From assembly GCA_003214235.1 (NCBI GenBank), contig QCLW01000004.1:1-52223 (forward strand): 52,223 nucleotides of DNA. Reading direction: 5' to 3'. Under the pieces are notes generated by a model. It was not told the DNA's origin. It worked only from the letters and a program-made list of their open reading frames with translations, and made no database searches. This stretch comes from Prochlorococcus sp. AG-418-F16 (GTDB lineage: Bacteria; Cyanobacteriota; Cyanobacteriia; PCC-6307; Cyanobiaceae). This document shows positions 19,043-29,510 of this stretch, one piece after another. The position numbers were made by a program, and so were the translations under genes. Position 1 is the first letter of the stretch. The number at the start of each line of letters is the position of its first letter.

Positions 19043-19756
19043 TTATAATTTTTTATTTGAAATTTCAAAAACCTTTAAAGCTTCAATTGAGCCTTCATAT
19101 CTCCAATGCCAGGGTTCGTAATCTATATATTTATTATTTTTGTTAAACGACAATTTAAAGTGAAACTTAGCTGCATTTTTTATTAACCATTTAAAGGCGC
19201 CAGTATTCTCGAATTCTGTCTCAAAGTCTGTTTCTCTTTTAGTAGCATCGCCAATATCTATTGCGAAACCAGTACTATGTTCAGAATATCCAGGAGGGGC
19301 TGAAACTCTTGCTCTTTCTGCCGCTTCTTGGTTTCTAATAGATTTTATAGAATAAAAAATATTGTTTTGTAAATTTATTGATCTATAACCACTTAAAAAG
19401 ACCAAATATATCCCATCTTTTTTTGCCTCTTCTCTCATTTTCAAAAGGGATTCACGCATGTCAATATGAACTTCAATATTGGGCTCAATTAAAACTAGTT
19501 TATCCTTAGGAATTTCTTTGTAGGGTAAATGGCCCAAAATTCTATGATCTTGATTTCTCTCAGTATAAAAATTGACATTACTTAGAGGTTTAAATCCTAT
19601 TTCTCTAATCAATCGAACAATAGCGAGAGAAAAAAGTAGAAAAATTAATGGTGAAAAGATTAATAATTTTTTTAGTAATCTTGAATTGGAATTATTTAAG
19701 TAAGTTCTCTTAGCAAGGGGGATATCAAATTGATTTATATCTTTTTTTTGTTCCAA
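19043..19756 (-). CDS. Membrane-anchored D-alanyl-D-alanine carboxypeptidase, VanY type (peptidase M15B)
   Basis: This 237-residue protein has one N-terminal membrane anchor (about residues 29-48, LLIFSPLIFLLFSLAIV) and a periplasmic LAS metallopeptidase domain. Zinc ligands are visible in SEHSTGFAIDIGD (His and Asp) and EPWHWRYEG (His). FLSGYRSINLQ is also typical. It should trim D-Ala from peptidoglycan stem peptides. A second LAS-type enzyme (VanX-like) lies 5.5 kb away. Confidence 0.88.
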   Translation of the reverse strand: MEQKKDINQFDIPLAKRTYLNNSNSRLLKKLLIFSPLIFLLFSLAIVRLIREIGFKPLSNVNFYTERNQDHRILGHLPYKEIPKDKLVLIEPNIEVHIDMRESLLKMREEAKKDGIYLVFLSGYRSINLQNNIFYSIKSIRNQEAAERARVSAPPGYSEHSTGFAIDIGDATKRETDFETEFENTGAFKWLIKNAAKFHFKLSFNKNNKYIDYEPWHWRYEGSIEALKVFEISNKKL

Positions 19757-19868
19757 TATTTAGTAGGGATTTGGAAAACATATTTCGATATTAACTATTA
19801 TTTTAAGAAATGCACTTTTATAAGCAAAAAAGATGTAGGTTTTAGATACAGTATTATTTTTTTTTCGT

Positions 19869-21209
19869 ATGTTGAGGGTAGCTGTCATTGGAGGAGGTCC
19901 AAGTGGTTCATGTGCTGCAGAAATACTTGCTAAATCTGGAATAAAAACTTGGCTCTTCGAGAGAAAATTAGACAATGCAAAACCCTGTGGGGGAGCCATC
20001 CCTCTTTGCATGGTAGAAGAATTTGACTTACCAGAATCAATTATCGATAGGAAAGTAAGACATATGAGAATGATATCTCCTTCAAACAGAGAAGTAGATA
20101 TAAGTTTAGATAAAGTCTATGGCAAAAGTGATAATGAATTCATAGGAATGTGCAGAAGAGAAGTAATGGATGCTTTTATGCGAAACAGAGCGGCTGAACT
20201 TGGAGCTACATTAATTAATGGATTAGTCACTACAATTGATACTGGGAACAATAACCAAGGTCCATATAAACTTACATATTCTGATTATTCTTCTGGAGAT
20301 AAAAAAGGTGAACTCAAAGAACTTACAGTAGATCTTTTAATTGGTGCAGATGGGGCTAATAGTAGAGTTGCTAAAGCTATGGATGCAGGTGATTACAAGG
20401 TGGCTATAGCTTTTCAGGAAAGAATTAAATTACCCAAAGAGGAGATGAGTTATTATGAAGACCTCGCTGAGATGTATGTTGGAACTGATGTCTCTCCAGA
20501 CTTTTATGGTTGGGTATTCCCTAAATACGATCATGTCGCAGTAGGGACAGGTACAATGCAAAAAAACCAATTATTAATCAAGGGTCTTCAAGAAGGTGTA
20601 AGAAATAGGGCAAAAAAAAGGCTTGTAAATGGTGAAGTTATTAAAGTAGAAGCTCATCCAATACCTGAGCATCCAAGACCTCGAAGAGTTGTTGGAAGAA
20701 TGGCATTAGTAGGAGATGCTGCTGGTTATGTTACTAAAAGTTCTGGGGAAGGAATATATTTTGCTGCAAAAAGTGGAAGAATGTGTGCAGAAGAAATAGT
20801 TGAAGCTTCAAAAAATGGAGAAATTATCCCTTCAGAAATTGATTTAAAGAATTACTTAAAGAAATGGGACAAAAAATATGGAACTACATATAAGGTATTA
20901 GAAATTCTTCAAAATATTTTTTACAGAAATGATTCAGCTAGAGAGGCTTTTGTGGAAATGTGTGATGATATGGACGTTCAAAGATTAACTTTTGATAGCT
21001 ATTTATATAAAAAAGTTGTTGCTATGAAACCAATTCAGCAAATTAAACTTACGATGCTTACTCTTGGTTCGATTTTAAGAGGTAAGGCATTGGCACCATT
21101 AAAGTACAAGCCAGTAGATAGTGCGGTTAGAGAAGACAAAGAAGTTGAAAAAATGCTTAAAAAATATGCAATTAAAGGCGGAATTAAAGTTAAGAATTCA
21201 AAAGTGTAA
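19869..21209 (+). CDS. chlP: Geranylgeranyl reductase (chlorophyll/tocopherol phytyl chain)
   Basis: ChlP reduces the geranylgeranyl group to phytyl for chlorophyll and tocopherol with NADPH. The 446 residues begin with the FAD-binding VAVIGGGPSGSCAAEIL, followed by KPCGGAIPLCMV, GADGANSRVAKAM, and RMALVGDAAGYVTKSSGEGIYFA (given here in part) near residues 275-300. Length is normal for cyanobacteria. The last 20 bases overlap the end of glyS on the other strand. A TATTAT-like element near 19850 could be its -10 box, which would give a short leader. Confidence 0.96.
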   Translation: MLRVAVIGGGPSGSCAAEILAKSGIKTWLFERKLDNAKPCGGAIPLCMVEEFDLPESIIDRKVRHMRMISPSNREVDISLDKVYGKSDNEFIGMCRREVMDAFMRNRAAELGATLINGLVTTIDTGNNNQGPYKLTYSDYSSGDKKGELKELTVDLLIGADGANSRVAKAMDAGDYKVAIAFQERIKLPKEEMSYYEDLAEMYVGTDVSPDFYGWVFPKYDHVAVGTGTMQKNQLLIKGLQEGVRNRAKKRLVNGEVIKVEAHPIPEHPRPRRVVGRMALVGDAAGYVTKSSGEGIYFAAKSGRMCAEEIVEASKNGEIIPSEIDLKNYLKKWDKKYGTTYKVLEILQNIFYRNDSAREAFVEMCDDMDVQRLTFDSYLYKKVVAMKPIQQIKLTMLTLGSILRGKALAPLKYKPVDSAVREDKEVEKMLKKYAIKGGIKVKNSKV

Positions 21210-23352
21210 AATCAGCAATCTTTAAAGAGTAATTTCTAACAAGACTTAGTAAATTAAGTCGATTATTTCTTATTTTTATATCCTCTGTCATTACCAGAAC
21301 ACCTTTTTCATTATCAAATAAATCCTCAATGGTATTTATATTACTCTCGAATAAATTTAGAAGTTTCAAATAATTGCAATAATCTGTTGAAAAAAGTTTT
21401 TCTAATTCTCTAATAAATTCAAATAATTTTAATTCACATTCTTTTTCAAAAAGTTTAGTGTTTACAAAATCTCCTATTGAGAGAACTTCTGTTGATAGAT
21501 TACTTCTTTTAGCTAATTTGCTTACCCTAGTGATTACCTTCTGGATTTCAACAAAAGTTTCTTTTTCTTTAAAAATGACAATAGAATTAATTCTGTTTTT
21601 TAGATCAACAATATTTAATATCCTTTTTTGAGGAAATTCATCCGAAGACAAAAAGGGCTTTATTAATTCTTTACTTAGTGATATTTCTTCGAGATGACTA
21701 ACAATTCTATGAACCAAAAATTCATTTAAATCACTTAAAACTTTCTCTTTTGAAAAGTTCAAATTCGGGAATGCGATTTGCCAAAATTCAATAAGTTCTT
21801 TAAACAAATTATCTAAAGGCAAATCAAATTCATAATCCCAAATTATTTTAATCACTCCATTCAAATTTCTTCTCAAAGCATAAGGATCAGATGATCCACT
21901 TGGACGCTTACCAGAAATAAATATACTTATTAAAGTTTCAATCTTATCTGATATAGAAACTATTGCACCATATTTTGTAGAGGGCAAAGCATCTTTATAA
22001 AAAGAGGGTAAATAATGTTCCGATACAGCCAAACAAACATCATCACTAAATCCTTCATTTTTGAGATATTTACCACCCATTATTCCTTGCAACTCTGGGA
22101 ATTCGAAAACAATTTCGCTACATAAGTCGTTTTTACAGTATTTAGCAGCTTCTATTATTTTTTTTTCTTCTAAAGACTTATCATTTAAAAATTTAAGAAT
22201 TTTTTTAGTAACTTCCTCTATCCTTTCTACCCTCTGAAATATATTTCCAAGTCCTTTCAAATAGGAAACAGATTTAAGCTTTTCATTTCTTTCGATTGAA
22301 GCAACTTTTTTGTCACTTTCTACGAAAAACTTTGCATCTGAAAACCTTGCCCTCAATACTTTCTCATTACCTTTGGCAATATTATTACTTGATTCTTCAA
22401 GACCATTTGAAATAACGCAGAAAGTTGTACTAATATTTTTTTCAGAGCTTAAATCTAGTTTAGAAAAACTTTTGTTTTTCAATAAAAGAGGAACGTATCT
22501 CTGATGAATTTTCATGACTGTTGAGAGAACTTCAACCGGAAGATCAAGAAATTCATCACTAAATTTGCCAATAATTAAGTCTGGCCATTCAACTAAATCA
22601 GTTAGTTCATTTAGTAATCCTTCTGAAAGGTCAGGTTTCAGATTTAAAGATTTAGATGCCTGATTTATTAAACTTTCAATTTTTTCTTTTCTTTCTTTTC
22701 GAATAGCTATTACTCTATTTCGTTTCAATAATTCAAAAAAATCATCAGGATTCTGAACTTCTAAAACTTCATTGATTAGCCTATGACTTTTTGTTTTATT
22801 ACTTATTTTGATCTTTGGATCACATTCATCAAATTCAAAATCAAGAATTTTATTATCATAAAGAGAGGTAATCCACCTAATAGGCCTTGAAAATTTTATG
22901 TTCCCAGTCCCCCATTTCATAAATCGAGGGCCTTGAAGACTCTTTACTAATTTAGGGATAATCGAAGACAAAGAAATTTTTGTTGATAGTCCTTTCTCAA
23001 TTTTCTTTCCAAATACAAAATCACCCTTTTCTGTAGTTTTTATTTCTAGCTCCCCTACATCTATATCTAAACTATTAGCAAATCCTAAAGCAGCATTAGT
23101 AGGGCATCCATTTAAATAAGCGGAATTTGCTTTAGGCCCTTTTCTTTCTATTATCTTATCTTCTGCATAATCAACTAAACCTTCGAGAAGTAGAACTATC
23201 CTCCTTGGTGTGGAGGTAACTACTATATGTTCGAATTTGATTAACTTTTTATCCAATTCAAATTCTATTAGAGATTTAAATTGTTCTAGAACAGAATGAG
23301 AAAATTTTGCGGGCAACTCTTCTGTTCCTATCTCAAGTAAATATTTAGACAA
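21190..23352 (-). CDS. glyS: Glycyl-tRNA synthetase beta subunit
   Basis: GlyS with GlyQ forms the alpha2beta2 bacterial glycyl-tRNA synthetase. The 720-residue chain begins LLEIGTEELPAKF, has RRIVLLLEGL, GPRFMKWGTGNIKFSRPIRW, LTDLVEWPDLIIGKF, and the HD-like region RKNLNGVIKI-type segment with DPYALRRNLNG near residue 486. It has a C-terminal anticodon-binding domain. It converges on chlP with a 20-base 3' overlap. Confidence 0.95.
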   Translation of the reverse strand: MSKYLLEIGTEELPAKFSHSVLEQFKSLIEFELDKKLIKFEHIVVTSTPRRIVLLLEGLVDYAEDKIIERKGPKANSAYLNGCPTNAALGFANSLDIDVGELEIKTTEKGDFVFGKKIEKGLSTKISLSSIIPKLVKSLQGPRFMKWGTGNIKFSRPIRWITSLYDNKILDFEFDECDPKIKISNKTKSHRLINEVLEVQNPDDFFELLKRNRVIAIRKERKEKIESLINQASKSLNLKPDLSEGLLNELTDLVEWPDLIIGKFSDEFLDLPVEVLSTVMKIHQRYVPLLLKNKSFSKLDLSSEKNISTTFCVISNGLEESSNNIAKGNEKVLRARFSDAKFFVESDKKVASIERNEKLKSVSYLKGLGNIFQRVERIEEVTKKILKFLNDKSLEEKKIIEAAKYCKNDLCSEIVFEFPELQGIMGGKYLKNEGFSDDVCLAVSEHYLPSFYKDALPSTKYGAIVSISDKIETLISIFISGKRPSGSSDPYALRRNLNGVIKIIWDYEFDLPLDNLFKELIEFWQIAFPNLNFSKEKVLSDLNEFLVHRIVSHLEEISLSKELIKPFLSSDEFPQKRILNIVDLKNRINSIVIFKEKETFVEIQKVITRVSKLAKRSNLSTEVLSIGDFVNTKLFEKECELKLFEFIRELEKLFSTDYCNYLKLLNLFESNINTIEDLFDNEKGVLVMTEDIKIRNNRLNLLSLVRNYSLKIADFTLLNS

Positions 23353-23439
23353 GAAAAAAATATGACTTCACTTACTATAATTTACTACCAGTTAAATAAG
23401 CTTTCCGCTAATGTATAAAAAGAGATATTTTTTGGTCCT

Positions 23440-25224
23440 TTGATCAAGGTTGAGAAAGTAAAAAAGAAAAAAGATCCTACCAAGGAAGAAACTGTTTGTT
23501 TAGCAAATGGACTAGAAGTTTCTAAATTTGAAAATTTTAAAAAAAGTAGCCAATTTCTTAAAGAACCACTTGCTACGGAATTAGTCAATGAAAGTGATCA
23601 TTTTACCAATGATGCAGTTCAGTTATTAAAATTTCATGGTAGTTATCAACAAGATAACAGGGAAAATAGAAGGCCGGGCAAAAGTAAAGATTGGCAAATG
23701 ATGCTTAGGTTAAGAAATCCGGGGGGTGAAGTCCCTGGTAAATTATTTTTAGCATTAGATGAATTATCTGAAAAACTAGGTAATGGAACACTTAGGGCCA
23801 CTACAAGACAAGCCTTTCAAATGCATGGAATTAGAAAGGAGAACCTAAAGGAAGTAATTCAAACAATAGTAAATTCAATGGGCTCCACATTAGCTGCATG
23901 TGGAGACATAAATAGAAACGTCATGGCCCCTGCGGCTCCATTTGATTCACCAGACTATAATATTGCAAGAGCATTGGCAAAAAAAGTTGCAGATCTTCTC
24001 ACCCCAATGGCTGGCCAAGGCACTTTTTTAGAGCTTTGGGCTGATGGAGATTTAGAGTACACCATAAAGCCTGACAAAGATATTGAAGCAATTAGGAAGC
24101 TCCAATTCAAAGATAATGTTTTTAGTGGGATAAAAGATGAGCCTCTCTATGGTTCAACTTATTTACCGAGAAAATTCAAATGTGCTGTGACAGTTCCTGG
24201 GGACAATTCTGTTGATCTTCTTACCAATGACATAGGAATAGTTGCCTTTACCTCTAAAGATGGAAACTTAGAAGGGTGCAACTTCTATGTTGGTGGTGGT
24301 ATGGGTCGCACACATAATAATGAAGAGACCTTTGCCAGAATTGCAGATCCACTTGGATATATTGAAGAACCTGATGTTTATGAATTGATACAAAGCATTG
24401 TGGCTATTCAAAGAGATTATGGTGATAGAAAATCAAGAAAAAATTCGAGAATGAAATATCTTCTTCATAGAAAAGGTATTAAATGGTTCAAAAAGATACT
24501 TTCTGATAAGTATTTCAAAAAAGAAATTAAAAAAATCAGAAAAGAACCGGATAAGGTTCTTATTGATTACCTAGGTTGGCATAAACAAAATAAAACCTCC
24601 TATTTCGTAGGTTTACCATTATTATCAGGGAGATTATCTGGAAAGAAGAAGAATACCATCACAAGTATTGTTAAAAAATATAATTTAGATTTAAGACTCA
24701 CACCTAATCAAGATATTTTACTTTGTAATATCGCCAATAAAAACAAAGGTGAAATTCAAAAATCTCTATCAAAAATTGGATACGAAAATTTAGAAAACAT
24801 TAATGAAATACAAAGACATGCTTTAGCATGTCCTGCTTTACCACTTTGTGGTCTTGCAATGACTGAAGCTGAAAGAATATTACCTGATGTATTAAAAAGG
24901 ATTGAAAATTTACTATTAGATCTAAAAATACAAAAGACAATATTATTCAGAATGACAGGATGTCCAAATGGATGTACCAGGCCTTATATGGCAGAATTAG
25001 CACTTGTTGGAAGTGGTCAAAACAAATACCAATTATGGTTGGGGGGAAGTAAAAATCTACAAAGGTTGGCTAAACCATTCTTACAGAGAATGGAACTTAA
25101 CGATTTAGAAAAAACTCTTCAACCATTATTTGATAATTGGAAGAGTAATTTGGATTTGGATTTCGGAGATTTTATAAATACTCAAGATGAAAATTATATA
25201 TTGAATTTACTAAATAAAAATTAA
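23440..25224 (+). CDS. sir: Ferredoxin-dependent sulfite reductase
   Basis: Sir reduces sulfite to sulfide with six electrons from ferredoxin, using siroheme coupled to a 4Fe-4S cluster. The four cluster cysteines are seen as CPALPLC (464 and 470) and CPNGC (508 and 512). The duplicated ferrodoxin-like halves are complete: the LRATTRQAFQMHGI motif near residue 118 and LAACGDINRNVMAP follow it. Start is TTG 23440; a stop lies in frame just upstream and no ATG is available. At 594 residues it is full length. Confidence 0.95.
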   Translation: MIKVEKVKKKKDPTKEETVCLANGLEVSKFENFKKSSQFLKEPLATELVNESDHFTNDAVQLLKFHGSYQQDNRENRRPGKSKDWQMMLRLRNPGGEVPGKLFLALDELSEKLGNGTLRATTRQAFQMHGIRKENLKEVIQTIVNSMGSTLAACGDINRNVMAPAAPFDSPDYNIARALAKKVADLLTPMAGQGTFLELWADGDLEYTIKPDKDIEAIRKLQFKDNVFSGIKDEPLYGSTYLPRKFKCAVTVPGDNSVDLLTNDIGIVAFTSKDGNLEGCNFYVGGGMGRTHNNEETFARIADPLGYIEEPDVYELIQSIVAIQRDYGDRKSRKNSRMKYLLHRKGIKWFKKILSDKYFKKEIKKIRKEPDKVLIDYLGWHKQNKTSYFVGLPLLSGRLSGKKKNTITSIVKKYNLDLRLTPNQDILLCNIANKNKGEIQKSLSKIGYENLENINEIQRHALACPALPLCGLAMTEAERILPDVLKRIENLLLDLKIQKTILFRMTGCPNGCTRPYMAELALVGSGQNKYQLWLGGSKNLQRLAKPFLQRMELNDLEKTLQPLFDNWKSNLDLDFGDFINTQDENYILNLLNKN

Positions 25225-25230
25225 TAGAAT

Positions 25231-25914
25231 TTAAATTTTTCCATAAAGGGCATTTGCTTTTTTATTTTTCCAAGCCCATAATTGATCACCATAACTAAAA
25301 TGCCACCATTCATTAGGATGTTGAGCAAATCCGAATTTATTCATAATTTCCCTTAAAAAATTTCTTCTACTATTCCAAATGATTGCTTTTTCATTCTTTA
25401 TGTTTGCATAAAAATAAGGATTTGAGGTCTCATCCATTTGATCAACCATGCTTCCCATTTCAACAAGATTTCCGTCTTTATCTGAGAAACAAACATCCAA
25501 TGCGCCCCCAGTTGAATGAGGGGGAGGACACCTAGTGTCATAAGAAGGATATGCCCAAAATTTTTCAACTTTTTTTAAAATGGATGGATAAGATTTTATA
25601 TTTTCAAAAGAAATCTCAATATCGGATTTTTCACACTCTAATAAAAATGCTCTTTTAAACATAAATTCCTGGACTTCTAAAGGTCGCCAACTGTCATAAA
25701 TTAAAAGGTTAAAACTACTCTTTGATATCAAATAATCATTTACTTTTACTAATCTATTTACGACCTCCTCTCTTAATTTCCAAATAGAAGTTTTATCTTT
25801 GTAAGGTGCACCTAAATGATAGTAAGGGTGGGGATCTAAAAACTTTAAGCAGCTAGGTATAGCTATTAATTTATCTCCATTATCTTTAATTAGTATTTTA
25901 TTCCAAATTTTCAA
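25231..25914 (-). CDS. D-alanyl-D-alanine dipeptidase (VanX/DdpX family, peptidase M15D)
   Basis: VanX-type enzymes split free D-Ala-D-Ala. Visible features of the 227 residues: YDSWRPLEVQEFMF (substrate arginine), zinc-binding PPPHSTGGALDVCF (His and Asp, S-x-x-G-x-A-x-D form), and EWWHFSYGDQLWAW (catalytic Glu and third zinc His). No signal peptide is evident, suggesting a cytoplasmic role in recycling wall precursors rather than antibiotic resistance. It converges on sir with a 6-base gap. Confidence 0.9.
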   Translation of the reverse strand: MKIWNKILIKDNGDKLIAIPSCLKFLDPHPYYHLGAPYKDKTSIWKLREEVVNRLVKVNDYLISKSSFNLLIYDSWRPLEVQEFMFKRAFLLECEKSDIEISFENIKSYPSILKKVEKFWAYPSYDTRCPPPHSTGGALDVCFSDKDGNLVEMGSMVDQMDETSNPYFYANIKNEKAIIWNSRRNFLREIMNKFGFAQHPNEWWHFSYGDQLWAWKNKKANALYGKI

Positions 25915-25971
25915 TTGAAATTTGCAATTGATTTATAGTGGCATATATATCAAAAATTACAATGATAGTTT

Positions 25972-28425
25972 TCAATTTAAGAAATCATGAATGAATTTAT
26001 TATCAGAATTATCAATAAGTATATTCCTTAAAACAATATTTTCTTTTAAATCAGGATCATCACTAACAATCTTAATAGCCTCTTCACGAGCCTTATCAAT
26101 AAGAAATTTATTGTCAGGTAAATTGTCCAGTACAAAATCAGGCAATCCAGATTGTCTATATCCTAAAATCTGGCCTGGACCTCTAAGCTCCAAGTCTTTT
26201 TCCGCAATATAAAAGCCATCATTAGATTTTTGCAAAACACAAAGTCGTTTATTTTCTAATCCATTTTTATCGGGGGTTACCAGATAACAAAAAGATTTTG
26301 TTGATCCTCTACCAACTCTACCCCTTAATTGATGTAGCTGGGATAATCCAAATCTGTCCGAATTATAAATAATCATAATTGTGGCGTTAGGCACATCAAT
26401 TCCAACCTCAATTACTGTGGTTGAGACCAATATATTAATTTCATTCTTTAAAAAAGAATTAATTACTTCATTCTTTTCTTGTGAACTTAATTTGCCATGT
26501 AATAATCCAACTTTTTTGTTAAAAAAGACCTCTTCTGATAAATGTTTGTATGTTTTCTTTGCGGAGCTTAAATTCATTTTTTCTGAATCTTCTATAAGTG
26601 GCAAAATCACATAAGCTTGCTTTCCCTTATTTATCTCATCTTCAACAATCTTGAACAAGTTAGTTAAATCATCTTCTGAAATTATTTTTGTAGTTATAGG
26701 AACTCTCCCAGGAGGGAGTTCTGTAATTTGACTCACATCTAAATCACCATAAATAGAAAGCGCAAGAGTTCTTGGAATTGGTGTTGCGGTCATTGATAAC
26801 AAGTTAGTATTTTCTCCTTTATTTAGTAATCTATTTCTTTGAGTAACTCCAAATCTATGTTGTTCATCAATTACGACCATCCCTAATGCATTAAAGATGA
26901 CTTTATCCTCAAATAATGCATGAGTACCTACGAGGATATCAACTAGTCCATTGTTCAAATTAGAGAAGATTTCTTTTCTCTTTTTTTGAGGAGTATTCCC
27001 AGTAAGTAGTTCAACAGAAACTAAAAGGGGGTTCAAATATTTTAATAAATTTTTATAATGCTGTTCTGCCAATACCTCAGTTGGGACCATAAATGCACCT
27101 TGCAGTTTTTTTTCAATGACAAGTAAAAGAGACGCTATTGCAATTATGGTTTTACCGCTTCCCACATCTCCCTGGAGCAATCTAGACATTGGTACGGGAT
27201 TAGATAAATCTTTCTTAATTTCATTTAAAACATTTTCTTGAGATTTTGTTAATTCAAAAGGAAAAATATTTAAAAATTCTTTTAATAAAGATTTCTTTTG
27301 AGGTAATTGTTGGGAAGTTACATTATTATTCGTCTTTCTTTTTCTAAGTAGGAACTTTATTTGAAGTAGAAACAACTCATCAAAAACCAAACGTTTTTTT
27401 GACTCAATAAGTGCCTTTTGAGTTAGTGGAAAATGAATATTAATCAACGATTCTCCTTTTGATAATAAAGATAATGAATCAAGTTGCTTTTTATTTAAAA
27501 TTTCCGGATATTGGTTCGCATAAATTAGTACCTTTTTCATAAGTTTTATAAAACTCATATTTGATAATGCTTCACCTAATGAGTACAAGGGTAGTATTTT
27601 GCCTGAGAAATTAAAATTATCATTATTATCTTTAAGAATTTCAATCTGCGGATCTACAAAAGTTTTGCCATAATCTGTCAATTTAACCTTACCGGAAATT
27701 GCTAATTTGGTTCCAGCAGTATACAAAGATTTTTGAGATGTAAAGAAGGAGTAAGATCTAAATCTTCTTCCTAAAAAAAATTTTGTAACCTTTATTGAAG
27801 ACGTTTCATCAGAAACTACAATATTCATTATTGATAAATTACTATTCTTTTTACTCTTATGAATATAGAATCTTTTAATGTTTGCAATGCAAGTGTATAA
27901 ATTATCTGGTTTTAAATTTATTATCTTGACTCTATTCGTATAGTCTAGATATGTTCGTGGAAAATAATTAATTAGATCTTTTATATGAAATATCCCTAAT
28001 TCATTAAGCTTATTTTTATAAACTTTTCCTACATTTTTTATTAATGAAATATCTGAATCAAAAGACAAACTTGAATCAGCTTTATTCAGAAAAATATTAT
28101 TAGAAATATTATTAGAACTTTCTATTTCTAGAGTTTTACCTAGTTTATAAAGATTTTTTCTTGTATCTATAATTAACCTTTTTCTTTGATTTTCATCTAA
28201 TTTATTATATTCATTATATTTTTTAGAAAATTCATAAAATATCCTTAAATATTCGTCTGAGAGATTTAGATTGTCTAGTTTTTTCAATGATTCATGCAAA
28301 TAATCATTAAAATATTTTTCTCTTCCTAAAGTATTAATAAATTTGTTTTCAGTTTCAATAGTAAGAGACTTTTGAAGAGGTCTTATCCAATCTTTAATTA
28401 ATTTATTATTTTCGTTACTAGTCAA
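25972..28425 (-). CDS. recG: ATP-dependent DNA helicase RecG
   Basis: RecG remodels stalled replication forks and Holliday junctions. The 817-residue protein has a long N-terminal extension of about 120 residues, common in cyanobacteria, an OB-fold wedge domain, and helicase motifs: Walker A GDVGSGKTIIA, DEQHRFGVTQRNRLL, MTATPIPRTLALS, VSTTVIEVGIDVPNA and QLHQLRGRVGRG. The final RecG 'TRG' element is represented by GFYIAEKDLELRGPGQILG. It is the gene after the unknown 352-residue protein in the rpsB-tsf direction. Confidence 0.96.
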   Translation of the reverse strand: MTSNENNKLIKDWIRPLQKSLTIETENKFINTLGREKYFNDYLHESLKKLDNLNLSDEYLRIFYEFSKKYNEYNKLDENQRKRLIIDTRKNLYKLGKTLEIESSNNISNNIFLNKADSSLSFDSDISLIKNVGKVYKNKLNELGIFHIKDLINYFPRTYLDYTNRVKIINLKPDNLYTCIANIKRFYIHKSKKNSNLSIMNIVVSDETSSIKVTKFFLGRRFRSYSFFTSQKSLYTAGTKLAISGKVKLTDYGKTFVDPQIEILKDNNDNFNFSGKILPLYSLGEALSNMSFIKLMKKVLIYANQYPEILNKKQLDSLSLLSKGESLINIHFPLTQKALIESKKRLVFDELFLLQIKFLLRKRKTNNNVTSQQLPQKKSLLKEFLNIFPFELTKSQENVLNEIKKDLSNPVPMSRLLQGDVGSGKTIIAIASLLLVIEKKLQGAFMVPTEVLAEQHYKNLLKYLNPLLVSVELLTGNTPQKKRKEIFSNLNNGLVDILVGTHALFEDKVIFNALGMVVIDEQHRFGVTQRNRLLNKGENTNLLSMTATPIPRTLALSIYGDLDVSQITELPPGRVPITTKIISEDDLTNLFKIVEDEINKGKQAYVILPLIEDSEKMNLSSAKKTYKHLSEEVFFNKKVGLLHGKLSSQEKNEVINSFLKNEINILVSTTVIEVGIDVPNATIMIIYNSDRFGLSQLHQLRGRVGRGSTKSFCYLVTPDKNGLENKRLCVLQKSNDGFYIAEKDLELRGPGQILGYRQSGLPDFVLDNLPDNKFLIDKAREEAIKIVSDDPDLKENIVLRNILIDNSDNKFIHDFLN

Positions 28426-28447
28426 ATCTAAAAAAGGAGTTATTTTT

Positions 28448-29506
28448 TCAACGTATATTATTCAAGGTTCTTTCTTTTTGCCTCCAGTATGTTTCTTTTT
28501 TAATCAAACCCTGAAATTGATTCTTTAGCTCATTTATTTTATTTCTTTGGATAGAAAGATTTAAATTTTTAAATTCTAACTCAAGAGGAGATATATTAAT
28601 GAAAATAATACTTGGAAGATTATCGCCCTTTGATGATGACTTATTTATATTTAATTCGAAATTAATAACAAAAGGATGCGGATGTTTCATCATCAATTTT
28701 TTGCCTACTAAGTACTCAAAGGAATCTTGAGATATCATCTTTTTTATTAGATTGGCCTTAAATAATTCTTGGTTAATCTTGTATGAAAGATTCAATAGTA
28801 AATTTTCCAATGAATTATCTATTAAATCAAGAATTTTAAGACTTTGATGTTTTGGAGAAATTTCCATTTGATTGATATTTTCGTTTTCTGAATGTCTTGG
28901 GTTTTCAACCTTAACTTCATCTATTAATTCGAGTAGAGATGAAATAAATTGTTTTTCTAATCCTATATTTTCAATAATATTGATATTGGATAAATAATAG
29001 TTGTGATCTTTCTTATCTAAATCAAGTGAAACGAATTTCTCATAATCTTCAGCTTGATAATATTCAAAAGTATTAGAAATATCTTCACTAATCTGAAACT
29101 GCATAGGTTCTTCTAATTTGGAATAATCTTCATATTGAAATTTTTCTTTTTGGGAACTTTCTAAATTATTTAAGTCAATCTCCTTTTTTAAATTTTTTCC
29201 AATTTTATTTATTTTTAATTGCTCTACTGTTAACAATGGTAATTTTGCATTAATGATTTTACTTATTTTTTTTTCAAAAATAGAATAAGATTCATTTGGA
29301 TTTAATAAATTATCTTTAATTGATGGATAACTAAATAATTCGTTAAGACCTTTTTTAACAGAACTGTAAAGTACATCTCTAACAAGATTAAGATAAAGTT
29401 CATATTCCCTGTAGACATTACGAATTATCCCGCTTTTTTGGATTTTTGCTCTCTCTAATTGAGAGTTAATTTTATCTATTTCTACGCAATTATTCAAATT
29501 ATTCAA
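28448..29506 (-). CDS. Conserved cyanobacterial protein of unknown function, 352 aa
   Basis: I do not recognise a named domain. The protein is acidic and Asn/Lys rich, largely helical, and without signal peptide or membrane span. The N-terminal part (to about residue 110) and the C-terminal part (LVGKKLMMKHPHPFVINFEL onward) look more conserved than the charged, low-complexity middle (about 110-220). It is wedged between tsf (4-base gap) and recG (22-base gap), all on the same strand, so it belongs to the rpsB-tsf-recG transcription unit. Confidence 0.75.
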   Translation of the reverse strand: MNNLNNCVEIDKINSQLERAKIQKSGIIRNVYREYELYLNLVRDVLYSSVKKGLNELFSYPSIKDNLLNPNESYSIFEKKISKIINAKLPLLTVEQLKINKIGKNLKKEIDLNNLESSQKEKFQYEDYSKLEEPMQFQISEDISNTFEYYQAEDYEKFVSLDLDKKDHNYYLSNINIIENIGLEKQFISSLLELIDEVKVENPRHSENENINQMEISPKHQSLKILDLIDNSLENLLLNLSYKINQELFKANLIKKMISQDSFEYLVGKKLMMKHPHPFVINFELNINKSSSKGDNLPSIIFINISPLELEFKNLNLSIQRNKINELKNQFQGLIKKETYWRQKERTLNNIR

Positions 29507-29510
29507 GTAA

